A stretch of DNA of 15,278 nucleotides from a bacterium. GTDB taxonomy: Bacteria > Spirochaetota > Spirochaetia > JABEVK01. The first letter of the stretch is position 1; the number at the start of each line of letters is the position of its first letter. A program made the position numbers and the translations under genes. Shown here in pieces: positions 7,601-14,398 of the stretch. The DNA is taken from positions 1-15,278 of the forward strand of contig JAJXVP010000048.1 in the NCBI GenBank assembly GCA_021782055.1. Direction: 5' to 3'. Under the pieces are notes generated by a model, which did not search any database, was not told where the DNA came from, and saw only the letters and a program-made list of their open reading frames with translations.

Positions 7601-9825
7601 ATTTCTGGAAGAAATCCGCCGCTGATGCCGAGCAATACTTTCACACGGCTTATGAGTCGGCCCTACAAACGGGTGACCACTTTCACCTTTCGTGTGCGGC
7701 GTGCACCCTCGTCGAAAGTGCTTGGATAAGAGGTGAAAACTTTGATGACCTCACCAGTCTTGCCCAAGCTTACCAACCCCTTCTGACAAAAATCGACCGC
7801 CGCGAAGCTTCTGGTGCGATTCAGGCCGTGACACAAGCAATTGCCAACTTACAAGGAAAGACTCAATCGCCTTACAGTTGGGACAGTGAAGGGTTTGTTG
7901 AAGCCAACTACCGGGCCGAGATTGCTCAGTATGAATTGCGACACTTTTCGCACTTTTACTTCATTAACAAGATGCAGGCCTTGTATCTCTGGCAAGACTA
8001 CCAGGAGGCCTGGAAGATTTGCGAGGAATCCCAAAGTTACCTCAAGTATTCTGTTGGCATGCTCCACACGACGGAACACTACTTTTACCAAGGCTTGATA
8101 GCCGCCGTTCACCCCAAGTTTTCGCTGGCCCGAAAGAAAGCTCTCGTTCACGGTGTCGTTAAACGCTTTGCGGCTTGGGCCGCCGAGAACCCCGAGAACT
8201 TTGAACACAAATGGAATTTTCTAGCCGCTGAGGAAGCTCGTCTCAAGGGACAAAAACAAAAAGCTCTGCTCCTTTACCAAAAGGCTATTCAAGCTGCACA
8301 ACAGCAAAAGTCCTACCAAAATAAAGCTCTCGCTGAAGAACGTTGTGCCCTCTTTTTGCTCGACGACGGACACCAAGATTTGGCCTCTCGCCTCCTTCGG
8401 TCGGCCAAAGCTGGTTACGAGTTTTGGGGGGCCTCAGCTAAAGCTGACGCTCTTGTGGCGTCTTTTCCCGCCTTTGATTTGCAACTTTCACAGCAGGAAA
8501 GTTCCCTAAGTACTTCACGACGCAAAACGAAACGGCATTCGTTGAGTACGGACCACAACCTCGACCTAGATTTGGGCAGTATCTTAAAAGCGACGCAAGC
8601 CATCAGCCAAGAAATTCAATACGATGGACTTTTGGGCAAATTGATCAGCATCATCCTCGAGAGCGCCGGCGCTCAAAAAGGATTTATCTTAACGCCGGCT
8701 TCGAATAGTTTCAAAATCGAGGTCCAGGCCGAGCTTGGTCAACCAGCACAAATCCTGCACACGGAAGTGACCAGCAAACACGAAATTTCTGAAGCGGTCT
8801 TGCGCTATGTCAGGATGTCAAAAGAAAGTTTTATTCTTGAACCTACCACCAATATCCTGCCCTTCACCGACCAAGGCACCGCCTTAGCCTCGACAAAATC
8901 TTTACTGTGCTCACCGGTTCTGCACCAAGGTCAGGTCATCGCCCTGATCTACCTCGTGAACAACCTTTCGGATGGCGCCTTCACCCCGGCTAGCCTCGCT
9001 GTCCTTGCTATGCTTTCTGCGCAAGCGGCAATTTCTATAGAAAACGCCCGTAACTATGAGCAAATGGAAAAAAAGGTCGAGATGCGGACAAAAGACCTCA
9101 AGGCCGCCCAAGAAACGAGTAATCGCCTTCTGTTAAACATTCTTCCAGTCAGCATAGCGGACGAGTTAAAACAGTTTGGTAGAGTCGTCCCCCGAATTCA
9201 TAAGAATGCCACCGTTTTATTTACAGACTTTAGCAAATTTACCGCTTTAGCCAGCCGTATGAAACCCCTGGAGCTTATCAATACCTTGGGTCAATACTTC
9301 TCGGCCTTCGACGAAATTTGTTTACGGTATGGACTCGAGAAACTCAAAACGATCGGCGATGCCTATATGGCCGTTTGCGGGCTCCCCCTCGACAACCCTA
9401 CGCACGCGGTGAGTTCCTGCCTTGCCGCCCTAGAAATGTCAGCGTATGTCCAAGCCCAGCAAAACGAAGACAGACCCTGGAGCATCCGAGTTGGACTCCA
9501 TTCTGGTGAAGTCGTTGCCGGCGTGGTGGGTACGAATAAATTTGCCTACGATATTTGGGGCGATACGGTAAATATTGCTTCACGCATGGAATCTGCAGGA
9601 TCACCGGGACGTATTAACGTTTCGGGGGTTTTGTGGGAACAAGTTTCTCGATATTTTGAAGGCGAGGCCCGTGGACTCATCGCCGTCAAGAACCGCGGCG
9701 ACTTGTCCATGTTCTACCTCGACCGCCTTCGGGCCGAATACTCAGCTAATACCTCCGGACAACTTGCCAGCCCCGACTTCTTGAGCCAACTGAGGCGGTG
9801 GAAAGAATCGGGGGTTCAGCCGTGA
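4645..9825 (+). CDS. Giant Ser/Thr kinase - ATPase - TPR-like - GAF - adenylate cyclase protein
   Basis: This is a 1726-aa cytosolic signalling protein. Kinase domain (about 1-275): glycine loop GAGSTIF, Lys35, catalytic loop HKDLNPSN (Asp128, Asn133) and the SPEQTGR motif at 175-181; the DFG motif is DFE (147-149). ATPase domain (about 295-640): Walker A GGAGVGKSS (328-336) and Walker B IDDLQWAD (457-464). Residues 640-1300 are TPR-like helices. A GAF domain follows at about 1303-1475, then a short coiled coil. The class III cyclase has metal Asp1528 and Asp1572, base-selecting Lys1568 and Asp1640, and Asn1643/Arg1647. The Lys/Asp pair predicts adenylate, not guanylate, cyclase. AGGAGA lies 4 nt before the ATG. 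In relatives the same kinase/ATPase/GAF scaffold often ends in a histidine kinase. The gene is single, overlapping the convergent lipoprotein gene by 10 bp. The signal sensed is unknown. Confidence 0.93.
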   Translation: MTLKGFHSLREIYRGAGSTIFRAVRESDQATVILKCGTSELPTTSGSSRLRHEYEIGLRLKDIPGVIRYLDLLDSDVGFVIVLEDIDGMPLREFFQTFQPRITTVVEIALKVARVLAAVHDQGIIHKDLNPSNIVVDSTGDNLRLIDFELAINLPRETQQLQPPELIEGTLAYISPEQTGRMNCPVDLRTDLYSLGVLFYEGLAGQLPFPTEDKNELVHRHIALVPEPPLVASSEFERGVSAVVLKLLAKAPEERYRSAYGLIADLGFLLAHREDEPALAHFTPGRQDQSHKLLIPSKLYGRETEIQILFDTYAQVASGQTALVLVNGGAGVGKSSLIHEIHKPLSAGRGFFLSGKFDQFGRSSPYSAFLAAFASLFRRLISEPEDRVQTWKSLVLEMANGAVSALFEVLPELTWLVGEQPPAPVLEPQEAHNRFLHLMEGLVRVFASPAHPLVLFIDDLQWADSASLGLLERILSEQALQGLLIFGAYRDQEVDEAHPLMLLLRRLNREDLLLQRVSLSALTAPPLNQLVADTLSLRLEDVHPLTSLLFEKTQGNPFFFTQMLRHLYENELLHYSPEEQKWTWDISAIKRLHVSENVVDYLVARLKKLPSETAKILAVASCIGPKFSLNAVSAGRESSADELFSWLPQALQEELISPWGDDYQFMHDRIQQAAGLLLSDSEKAIVHWRLGSYWLQEAQTPQLLNENLFTIVDHLNAGIAFLTNSEKDKAQYVALAGYNLHAGQKAKSSAAFQEAKAYLKLGIAILEPFEPWQNYYQNRFHLQLDLAECLSFLGDNSGALELYQEALTKAMTRQDRALVHESLIHFHTNLGQFQEAYKVSRAALKPFAVSLPLGFVPPVFIKDLITCKLLWGKRRAEDLLQLPECTDVERATAMRLLAAVLKACYQIRPELCVANAFKLINMALRFGLIRDMPVAFMAAGGIFLGSIIGKHQVGWDFGQLALAVIEKYQNEKQKAEVNFIYGYFVHFWKKSAADAEQYFHTAYESALQTGDHFHLSCAACTLVESAWIRGENFDDLTSLAQAYQPLLTKIDRREASGAIQAVTQAIANLQGKTQSPYSWDSEGFVEANYRAEIAQYELRHFSHFYFINKMQALYLWQDYQEAWKICEESQSYLKYSVGMLHTTEHYFYQGLIAAVHPKFSLARKKALVHGVVKRFAAWAAENPENFEHKWNFLAAEEARLKGQKQKALLLYQKAIQAAQQQKSYQNKALAEERCALFLLDDGHQDLASRLLRSAKAGYEFWGASAKADALVASFPAFDLQLSQQESSLSTSRRKTKRHSLSTDHNLDLDLGSILKATQAISQEIQYDGLLGKLISIILESAGAQKGFILTPASNSFKIEVQAELGQPAQILHTEVTSKHEISEAVLRYVRMSKESFILEPTTNILPFTDQGTALASTKSLLCSPVLHQGQVIALIYLVNNLSDGAFTPASLAVLAMLSAQAAISIENARNYEQMEKKVEMRTKDLKAAQETSNRLLLNILPVSIADELKQFGRVVPRIHKNATVLFTDFSKFTALASRMKPLELINTLGQYFSAFDEICLRYGLEKLKTIGDAYMAVCGLPLDNPTHAVSSCLAALEMSAYVQAQQNEDRPWSIRVGLHSGEVVAGVVGTNKFAYDIWGDTVNIASRMESAGSPGRINVSGVLWEQVSRYFEGEARGLIAVKNRGDLSMFYLDRLRAEYSANTSGQLASPDFLSQLRRWKESGVQP

Positions 9826-11354
9826 GGCTGCCCAGTAGGGATTGCCTGGTGACCTTCTTCGGCCGAGATTACTGGTGTAGGCTGTTTCGTGAGAAAAACC
9901 TGCATCACTTCATTGGTTGCATGAGTACCAGTATTAGGAACGAGCGGTAAGGGGTTATCCGCCTCGATGCCGCCATAAATGTAACCGATTAAGATGGCTT
10001 TTCCCTGAGGAAACTGATCGAGGTTAAGAACACCGTTAGGCAAGGCCAAGCCCGACGTTCGCAAAGAGGGCAACTCGAGAAAATCCGCTGATGCCCCCAA
10101 CAGTCTTTGTCCAGGTAAGGGATTGGTAGCCACATATTCCGAGGTACCGGAGGTGGTTTCTACTTGAAAGGCAACATCTTCGACAAACGGAAAACCATCA
10201 TTTCGTTTTTCTTTTGAGACCCGTTGGTATGCGGCGGCATGCGCCGCTGATTGATGCAACCAATAATTACCAATGCCCCCTACCAGACAGCGGTAAACAG
10301 TTTGTGTCGCAGGTGACCAGAATCGGAGGACCGGACATTCATATTGGCTGAACTTCTGACTGAAGTTGGTATCCACGTCATACGAACCATCCGCACCAAT
10401 CGTAATCGGTTGCACATAGGCCCCAATAATCCCTGGGCGAAAGACACCCCCCAAGGCAATAATTCTCGGTGTTCCATTGGGCGAAACATCTTCTACAATA
10501 TTCCCATCACGGCGATGAAAAGGGTGTCCAGCCTGTTGCACTTGCTCCTGAGGATAGTAGACGCTACTTACCGCACCAATACGATCGAGTGTGCCAGCTT
10601 TCAATCGAAACATCCTATAGCTCTCGGTGTATTGTTGAAAAAAATCACTTCCCCCAAAAGCCCGGTATTGCCCATCAAAAACTTGTCCAAATACCAAAAA
10701 GAACTGCCCGTTAAGATTTAGGAGCGCACCACCTGTTACTTTGTACGCTGGGTCGTGTGTAATTTGAATAGCCGCGAGAATCTTGGCGGGATCTGGAGAC
10801 ACCTTTTGAATTTCTGCAATCAAAGCGGGAACGTTGAGGCTAAGTAAGGCATCTGATGTTGCCATATCACTACCGTCGGCTTTCCAACCGTACCCGCCAG
10901 CAATGTAGAGAAGATTGCTTTGCGGATCAAAATAAAATTCGGAATTTGTTACACTTAACGCCGTAGCGATTTCTGGAGGTAATAACTTTAAAGAAAACCT
11001 GTGGAGTTCCCCCGTTGCTGGATTCAACGTCAACAAAGCGTTATTGAAAGTATTCTGTGGAAAGTTCTGATTAGGGGCCCCTTCAAAGGTATGTAAACCG
11101 CCTTTGGTCGTTTGCACACCCGGTTGACGCCCCCCGACTAAAAGTGAAATGACTCCTTGACCATCGGGCGTCGGTTCTTCGGCATGAGCATACGACTGAA
11201 GGGCCTGCGCCGGAAGCGACGACACCGGTACAAAACTCACGTTGAAGGGTAACTGCGGTGAACTCGTTTGGGGTGTCGTGGATTGAGGGGCTTTGACCTG
11301 TGGTGAACACGCCAAGAAAAGAACGAGTGACAAGACTCCAAGTAGAAATCTCAT
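9816..11354 (-). CDS. Kelch-type beta-propeller lipoprotein
   Basis: This is a 512-aa predicted surface lipoprotein. The N-terminus is a signal peptide ending at Ala15-Cys16 (MRFLLGVLSLVLFLAC), followed by a Pro/Thr/Ser/Gln-rich linker (17-36). The rest shows at least six kelch-like strand ends of the form hydrophobic-x-Gly-Gly, at about 71-75 (LLVGG), 150-154 (YIAGG), 219-224 (FLVFGQ), 298-303 (IIALGG), 356-360 (CLVGG) and 454-462 (ending YGG). This suggests a six-blade beta-propeller with long loops. Such propellers usually bind proteins or sugars; no enzyme site is seen. It is the last gene of the three-gene operon. Its ATG overlaps the upstream stop (ATGA, 11354-11351), and its ribosome binding site GAGGAG lies inside the end of that gene. 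Its 3' end overlaps the convergent cyclase gene by 10 bp. Confidence 0.82.
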   Translation of the reverse strand: MRFLLGVLSLVLFLACSPQVKAPQSTTPQTSSPQLPFNVSFVPVSSLPAQALQSYAHAEEPTPDGQGVISLLVGGRQPGVQTTKGGLHTFEGAPNQNFPQNTFNNALLTLNPATGELHRFSLKLLPPEIATALSVTNSEFYFDPQSNLLYIAGGYGWKADGSDMATSDALLSLNVPALIAEIQKVSPDPAKILAAIQITHDPAYKVTGGALLNLNGQFFLVFGQVFDGQYRAFGGSDFFQQYTESYRMFRLKAGTLDRIGAVSSVYYPQEQVQQAGHPFHRRDGNIVEDVSPNGTPRIIALGGVFRPGIIGAYVQPITIGADGSYDVDTNFSQKFSQYECPVLRFWSPATQTVYRCLVGGIGNYWLHQSAAHAAAYQRVSKEKRNDGFPFVEDVAFQVETTSGTSEYVATNPLPGQRLLGASADFLELPSLRTSGLALPNGVLNLDQFPQGKAILIGYIYGGIEADNPLPLVPNTGTHATNEVMQVFLTKQPTPVISAEEGHQAIPTGQPHG

Positions 11355-13210
11355 TTTTTCTCCTCTTGAGTTTGAACAGGGGTTTGTTGAATTTGCTTTA
11401 TATAATAAAGAACAGTCGTGAGCTTGTTCGGCGAAAAGTCGCGCGACAGCGGCATATAGCGGGGGTCGTTGATATCGCGAGTCATGTAGAATGGAATAGC
11501 CCCTGACGAAATCAAATAACCGTTAAGATCATAGGGAGGTGTATCTGCACCGTAAACTTTTGTCCATGGCGGATTATTGCCAAAAATGAAGAAGGTATTT
11601 TGGTCAGTTAAGTCTATTTTGTTTCGCATCCCTGGAAACAATTTCATATAAGGAGCCATCAAAGCTTGAACCAGCTCCCACGAAGGATTTTCATTCACCT
11701 GGTAACTTGACCAAAGGACGACCGATATTGTTTTCTCTTGTGAGACTCCTGTTTTTGGATCGGGCTTTTGATCGGCGTAAAGCCATAAGAAATACAGTTG
11801 TCCATCAAGCTCAGCGGTGCGGCTCCCTGGGTCTTTTACTGCACTGAGAGTGACCTCGGCCCAACCCCATGCATCCGTTAAACCAAGTGTTGCCACCAAA
11901 GCCCCGTCAGCCGAAGGAGTGTCTCCGGGGTTGGTCGGGGGAACCGTAGCGCCGGGCGTGTCCCCATGCACGGGTACAACCTGTACTTTAAGCGGAAAAT
12001 CTTTCAGTGGGTTACCAAATCGCGTGACCCGAACCCGGGCTGTCAGCCGCGACAAGCTACTCCCAAGCTCACTAGTCATGCGCAAGGAACGATCATCGGC
12101 CGCAAACCACAAACCATCCTCAGCCTCTTGAAATAAAATTCCTTTGTTAGGAGACCTCAAAATAAGGGGATGAGCTGCTAACAATTGAATTTGGTCTGGG
12201 TTAGTGAGTTTAAAATCGACAACACCAGAGTTGCTATTGTAGGTTGCGTCGTTATATTGAAAGCTGCCTAGCTCGACATAGGTACGTCCAGGAACTTTAA
12301 TACTAACGAACCAGTCGCCTAAGTTGCAGGGAGGACCACCGGGCCAACTTCGGCATACGGCATTTGCCAAATCCAACGAGACGAAGGACTGAGTGGTATT
12401 AAGTTGAAAGGGAAAGGAGTTTAATGAGGGGTCGTTCCAAGCGGCCTCTGGTCCTAAAGGCCTGCTTTGAAGCCACCTTGGTCCGGGGGCCTGTAGTGGA
12501 TCCCCCACAAGCTGAGGTCCCACCATGGCGGTCAGCCGTCCCAGTCGGAACCCTTGGTTCACAGGGCGATTTAGGTCGCCATCGATGTAACCACCCGACA
12601 CATTGTCATAGCCATCTAAAACGAATCGAATCGATAAAAGAACCTGATTCTCGTCATGAAGTGACGCGGCTATCAGAGCATCAAGGACCGCCGATTTTCC
12701 GTAAGGGAATTGCTTTGCATCAAACCGAACCACGGACCTGTAGAATCCACAGGCATTAAAGTCGCCACCAGGACTTCCCCAGCCATAGTCTTGATTCCAG
12801 CCGCGTTCGGGCAACACGGCGTTAAACCAGGAACTATTAAGCGAACAAGGATCAAGATTTCCGATAGCAGAACTTCCATCGGCAAAGGTCAATTTCATTT
12901 GCAACCCAAAGATGGTTGAGACCCCTTGCTGATAAACATCCAGGTCGACAATTTTGGCGGGCGAGGGCACATCCGTTGTCACGACTTCCATCCCCACAAG
13001 CCCATCCGCAGGTTGGCTAATCCCTTGGGTATCCCAACTATTGATCACTTGACAGTTGCGAAACTGAAAGTAGTGCAGACCCATCGGCTCTTGCCAGGGC
13101 GATGGATTAGTTACCGAGGGATCATAATGCTGTGGATCATTATCCACTGTAGACGGGTCAGTAAAAAACTGGCCGGCAAAACAAAACCGGGGAAAATCAA
13201 GATAGCTCAT
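11351..13210 (-). CDS. Stand-alone protein resembling the N-terminal half of VioB/RebD
   Basis: This is a 619-aa protein with no signal peptide or membrane helix, so cytosolic. Its opening (MSYLDFPRFCFAG, then a Thr-Val-Asp-Asn-Asp-Pro-x-His stretch at 21-28) closely follows the start of VioB (SILDFPRIHF...DPHGH, from memory). Other matches come in the same order: DGLVG (69-73), a Leu-Asp-Leu-Ala-x-Ala region ending in LGDW (279-300) against VioB's LACAI...LGD, and RYMPLSRDFSPNKL (584-597) against VioB's YMPSTRELSAPKA. VioB/RebD/StaD are about 1000-aa haem-associated enzymes that couple two tryptophan-derived imines. Their C-terminal ferritin-like domain is absent here, so the reaction cannot be assumed to be the same. 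AGGA stands a few nt before the ATG, which overlaps the upstream stop (ATGA, 13210-13207). It is the middle gene of the operon. Family placement is from remembered sequence, not a search. Confidence 0.7.
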   Translation of the reverse strand: MSYLDFPRFCFAGQFFTDPSTVDNDPQHYDPSVTNPSPWQEPMGLHYFQFRNCQVINSWDTQGISQPADGLVGMEVVTTDVPSPAKIVDLDVYQQGVSTIFGLQMKLTFADGSSAIGNLDPCSLNSSWFNAVLPERGWNQDYGWGSPGGDFNACGFYRSVVRFDAKQFPYGKSAVLDALIAASLHDENQVLLSIRFVLDGYDNVSGGYIDGDLNRPVNQGFRLGRLTAMVGPQLVGDPLQAPGPRWLQSRPLGPEAAWNDPSLNSFPFQLNTTQSFVSLDLANAVCRSWPGGPPCNLGDWFVSIKVPGRTYVELGSFQYNDATYNSNSGVVDFKLTNPDQIQLLAAHPLILRSPNKGILFQEAEDGLWFAADDRSLRMTSELGSSLSRLTARVRVTRFGNPLKDFPLKVQVVPVHGDTPGATVPPTNPGDTPSADGALVATLGLTDAWGWAEVTLSAVKDPGSRTAELDGQLYFLWLYADQKPDPKTGVSQEKTISVVLWSSYQVNENPSWELVQALMAPYMKLFPGMRNKIDLTDQNTFFIFGNNPPWTKVYGADTPPYDLNGYLISSGAIPFYMTRDINDPRYMPLSRDFSPNKLTTVLYYIKQIQQTPVQTQEEKK

Positions 13211-14250
13211 AGGACTTCCTTATCTTTCCAGAATAAGCGCGGAAAGCGCTCATGGGCGTGATGCCTGTAGACTTCTTTTTGGGTGGTATCGAGCTCTTGA
13301 GCAAAAAACATTATCAGATAGATCGGCTGACGGTTATCCTGATCCATCAAGCGATCTTTCGTTTCGTTAAGAACTAGCCCATAGCAGACACGGTCTAGGT
13401 TCTGTTGCTCACAATATCGAACAGAAGCAAGAACGATATTTTCATAAGCCTTGAAGTTCTCTGCTAGAAAACCACCCTCTGTCAGTTCTAAATGGCGAGG
13501 ATGACGAATAAATATTTGTGTTCCGGTCAAACGACCATGCTGTCGAGCGTTTATAACAACAGCCTTTTGGTAGCTAGTCAAAAAGTCAAAGATTTCTTCA
13601 CCATAGGAACTTATATCAATGGAAACACCAGGATGGGTGTTTTTCCGATAGGAATGCAAACAGCACGTGACAATTTCTTGTGCTTCGTGGGAGGACAGGG
13701 AACCCTCACGGATTTCAATTTCGCTCCCCGACTTCTCAAAATATCGAACATGTCGTCGAAGATGCTGATGACGCGCCAAGAAGGCTTGGGCAGTTCCTTT
13801 TCCTGAAACCGAAATGGAACCGGCTTCCAGAATCTTTTCGGCGAAGATATGTGGAATCTTCTGCAAAGCACGAGGAAACTCCTCTCGTAGATCCGGATCA
13901 ATATAACCGACATAGTAGCCCTGCGGGTAAACTTCCAATAATTTTTTGATCATGACTTCTAAAACGGCTACGCGGTCAGCCTCTGACGAGAAAAAGAACG
14001 TCGTGTTGGTTCCCAGATGATTTCCTGGTCCAAAACAGTGCTTCATAAACACCGAAGTGGCAACTAAAACATTCGAGAGTCCCACCAATTGCCCAGAATC
14101 AGAATAAACCTTAAGTAATCTCGTTTTTTCAGGGACGTTGGTTAAAAGATCAAGTAAATCAAGGGAGAGTCCCCTCGCATGGAGACAAGGCGCCAAAAGC
14201 GATTTTTCCTCGGCCGAAAGAGGGACAGCAGGTGTTATGACAGCGTTCAT
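13207..14250 (-). CDS. GNAT/FemAB-like acyltransferase, substrate unknown
   Basis: This is a 347-aa soluble protein. The centre (about 158-180), with a His-Leu-Arg-Arg-His-Val-Arg-Tyr pattern leading to FEKSGSEIEIREG, resembles the linker helix and strand that open the second GNAT fold in BioF2/FemAB-like acyltransferases. The pattern HGRLTGTQIFIRH (beta strand with Gly) and the late helix before LDRVCYG also fit that fold. No strict acetyl-CoA loop (Q/R-x-x-G-x-G/A) is visible, so donor and acceptor are unknown; an amino acid or small-molecule acceptor is plausible. GGAGG (14260-14256) lies 5 nt before the ATG, a strong ribosome binding site. It is the first gene of the operon with the VioB-like and kelch lipoprotein genes. 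Confidence 0.6.
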   Translation of the reverse strand: MNAVITPAVPLSAEEKSLLAPCLHARGLSLDLLDLLTNVPEKTRLLKVYSDSGQLVGLSNVLVATSVFMKHCFGPGNHLGTNTTFFFSSEADRVAVLEVMIKKLLEVYPQGYYVGYIDPDLREEFPRALQKIPHIFAEKILEAGSISVSGKGTAQAFLARHQHLRRHVRYFEKSGSEIEIREGSLSSHEAQEIVTCCLHSYRKNTHPGVSIDISSYGEEIFDFLTSYQKAVVINARQHGRLTGTQIFIRHPRHLELTEGGFLAENFKAYENIVLASVRYCEQQNLDRVCYGLVLNETKDRLMDQDNRQPIYLIMFFAQELDTTQKEVYRHHAHERFPRLFWKDKEVL

Positions 14251-14275
14251 AGGTCCCTCCGGAGAGCCTATTACT

Positions 14276-14300
14276 AAACTTTTTCAGTCAGGATTGTCAA
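14276..14300 (-). promoter_or_regulatory. Probable promoter of the VioB-like operon
   Basis: On the minus strand a perfect TTGACA (14300-14295) is followed about 18 nt later by a weak TAGTAA -10 box, ahead of the strong ribosome binding site GGAGG at 14260-14256. The -35 box is convincing and the -10 is not. Confidence 0.4.
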
Positions 14301-14321
14301 GTTTTACCTCTCCATCCCCCC

Positions 14322-14350
14322 TTGACACCCCTTTTATTAACCTCTAAATT
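14322..14350 (+). promoter_or_regulatory. Probable promoter of the HD-domain gene
   Basis: Perfect TTGACA (14322-14327), a 17-nt spacer and TAAATT (14345-14350). It is back to back with the divergent operon promoter, with only 21 nt between the two TTGACA boxes. Confidence 0.5.
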
Positions 14351-14364
14351 TCAGCAGCAAACGA

Positions 14365-14389
14365 TTGCGCTAAGCTAAAACCTGCGCAA
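14365..14389 (+). promoter_or_regulatory. Leader hairpin before the HD-domain gene
   Basis: TTGCGC (14365-14370) and GCGCAA (14384-14389) form a perfect 6-bp stem with a 13-nt loop in the presumed 5' untranslated region. It ends 1-2 nt before the ribosome binding site GAGGTG (14391-14396). It could affect translation, but the stem is short. Confidence 0.35.
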
Positions 14390-14398
14390 AGAGGTGTC

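Noticed and set aside
9816..14250. A full violacein or indolocarbazole gene cluster
   Set aside because: No VioA/RebO-type amino acid oxidase, VioC/D/E-like gene or P450 is visible, and the VioB-like protein lacks the C-terminal half.
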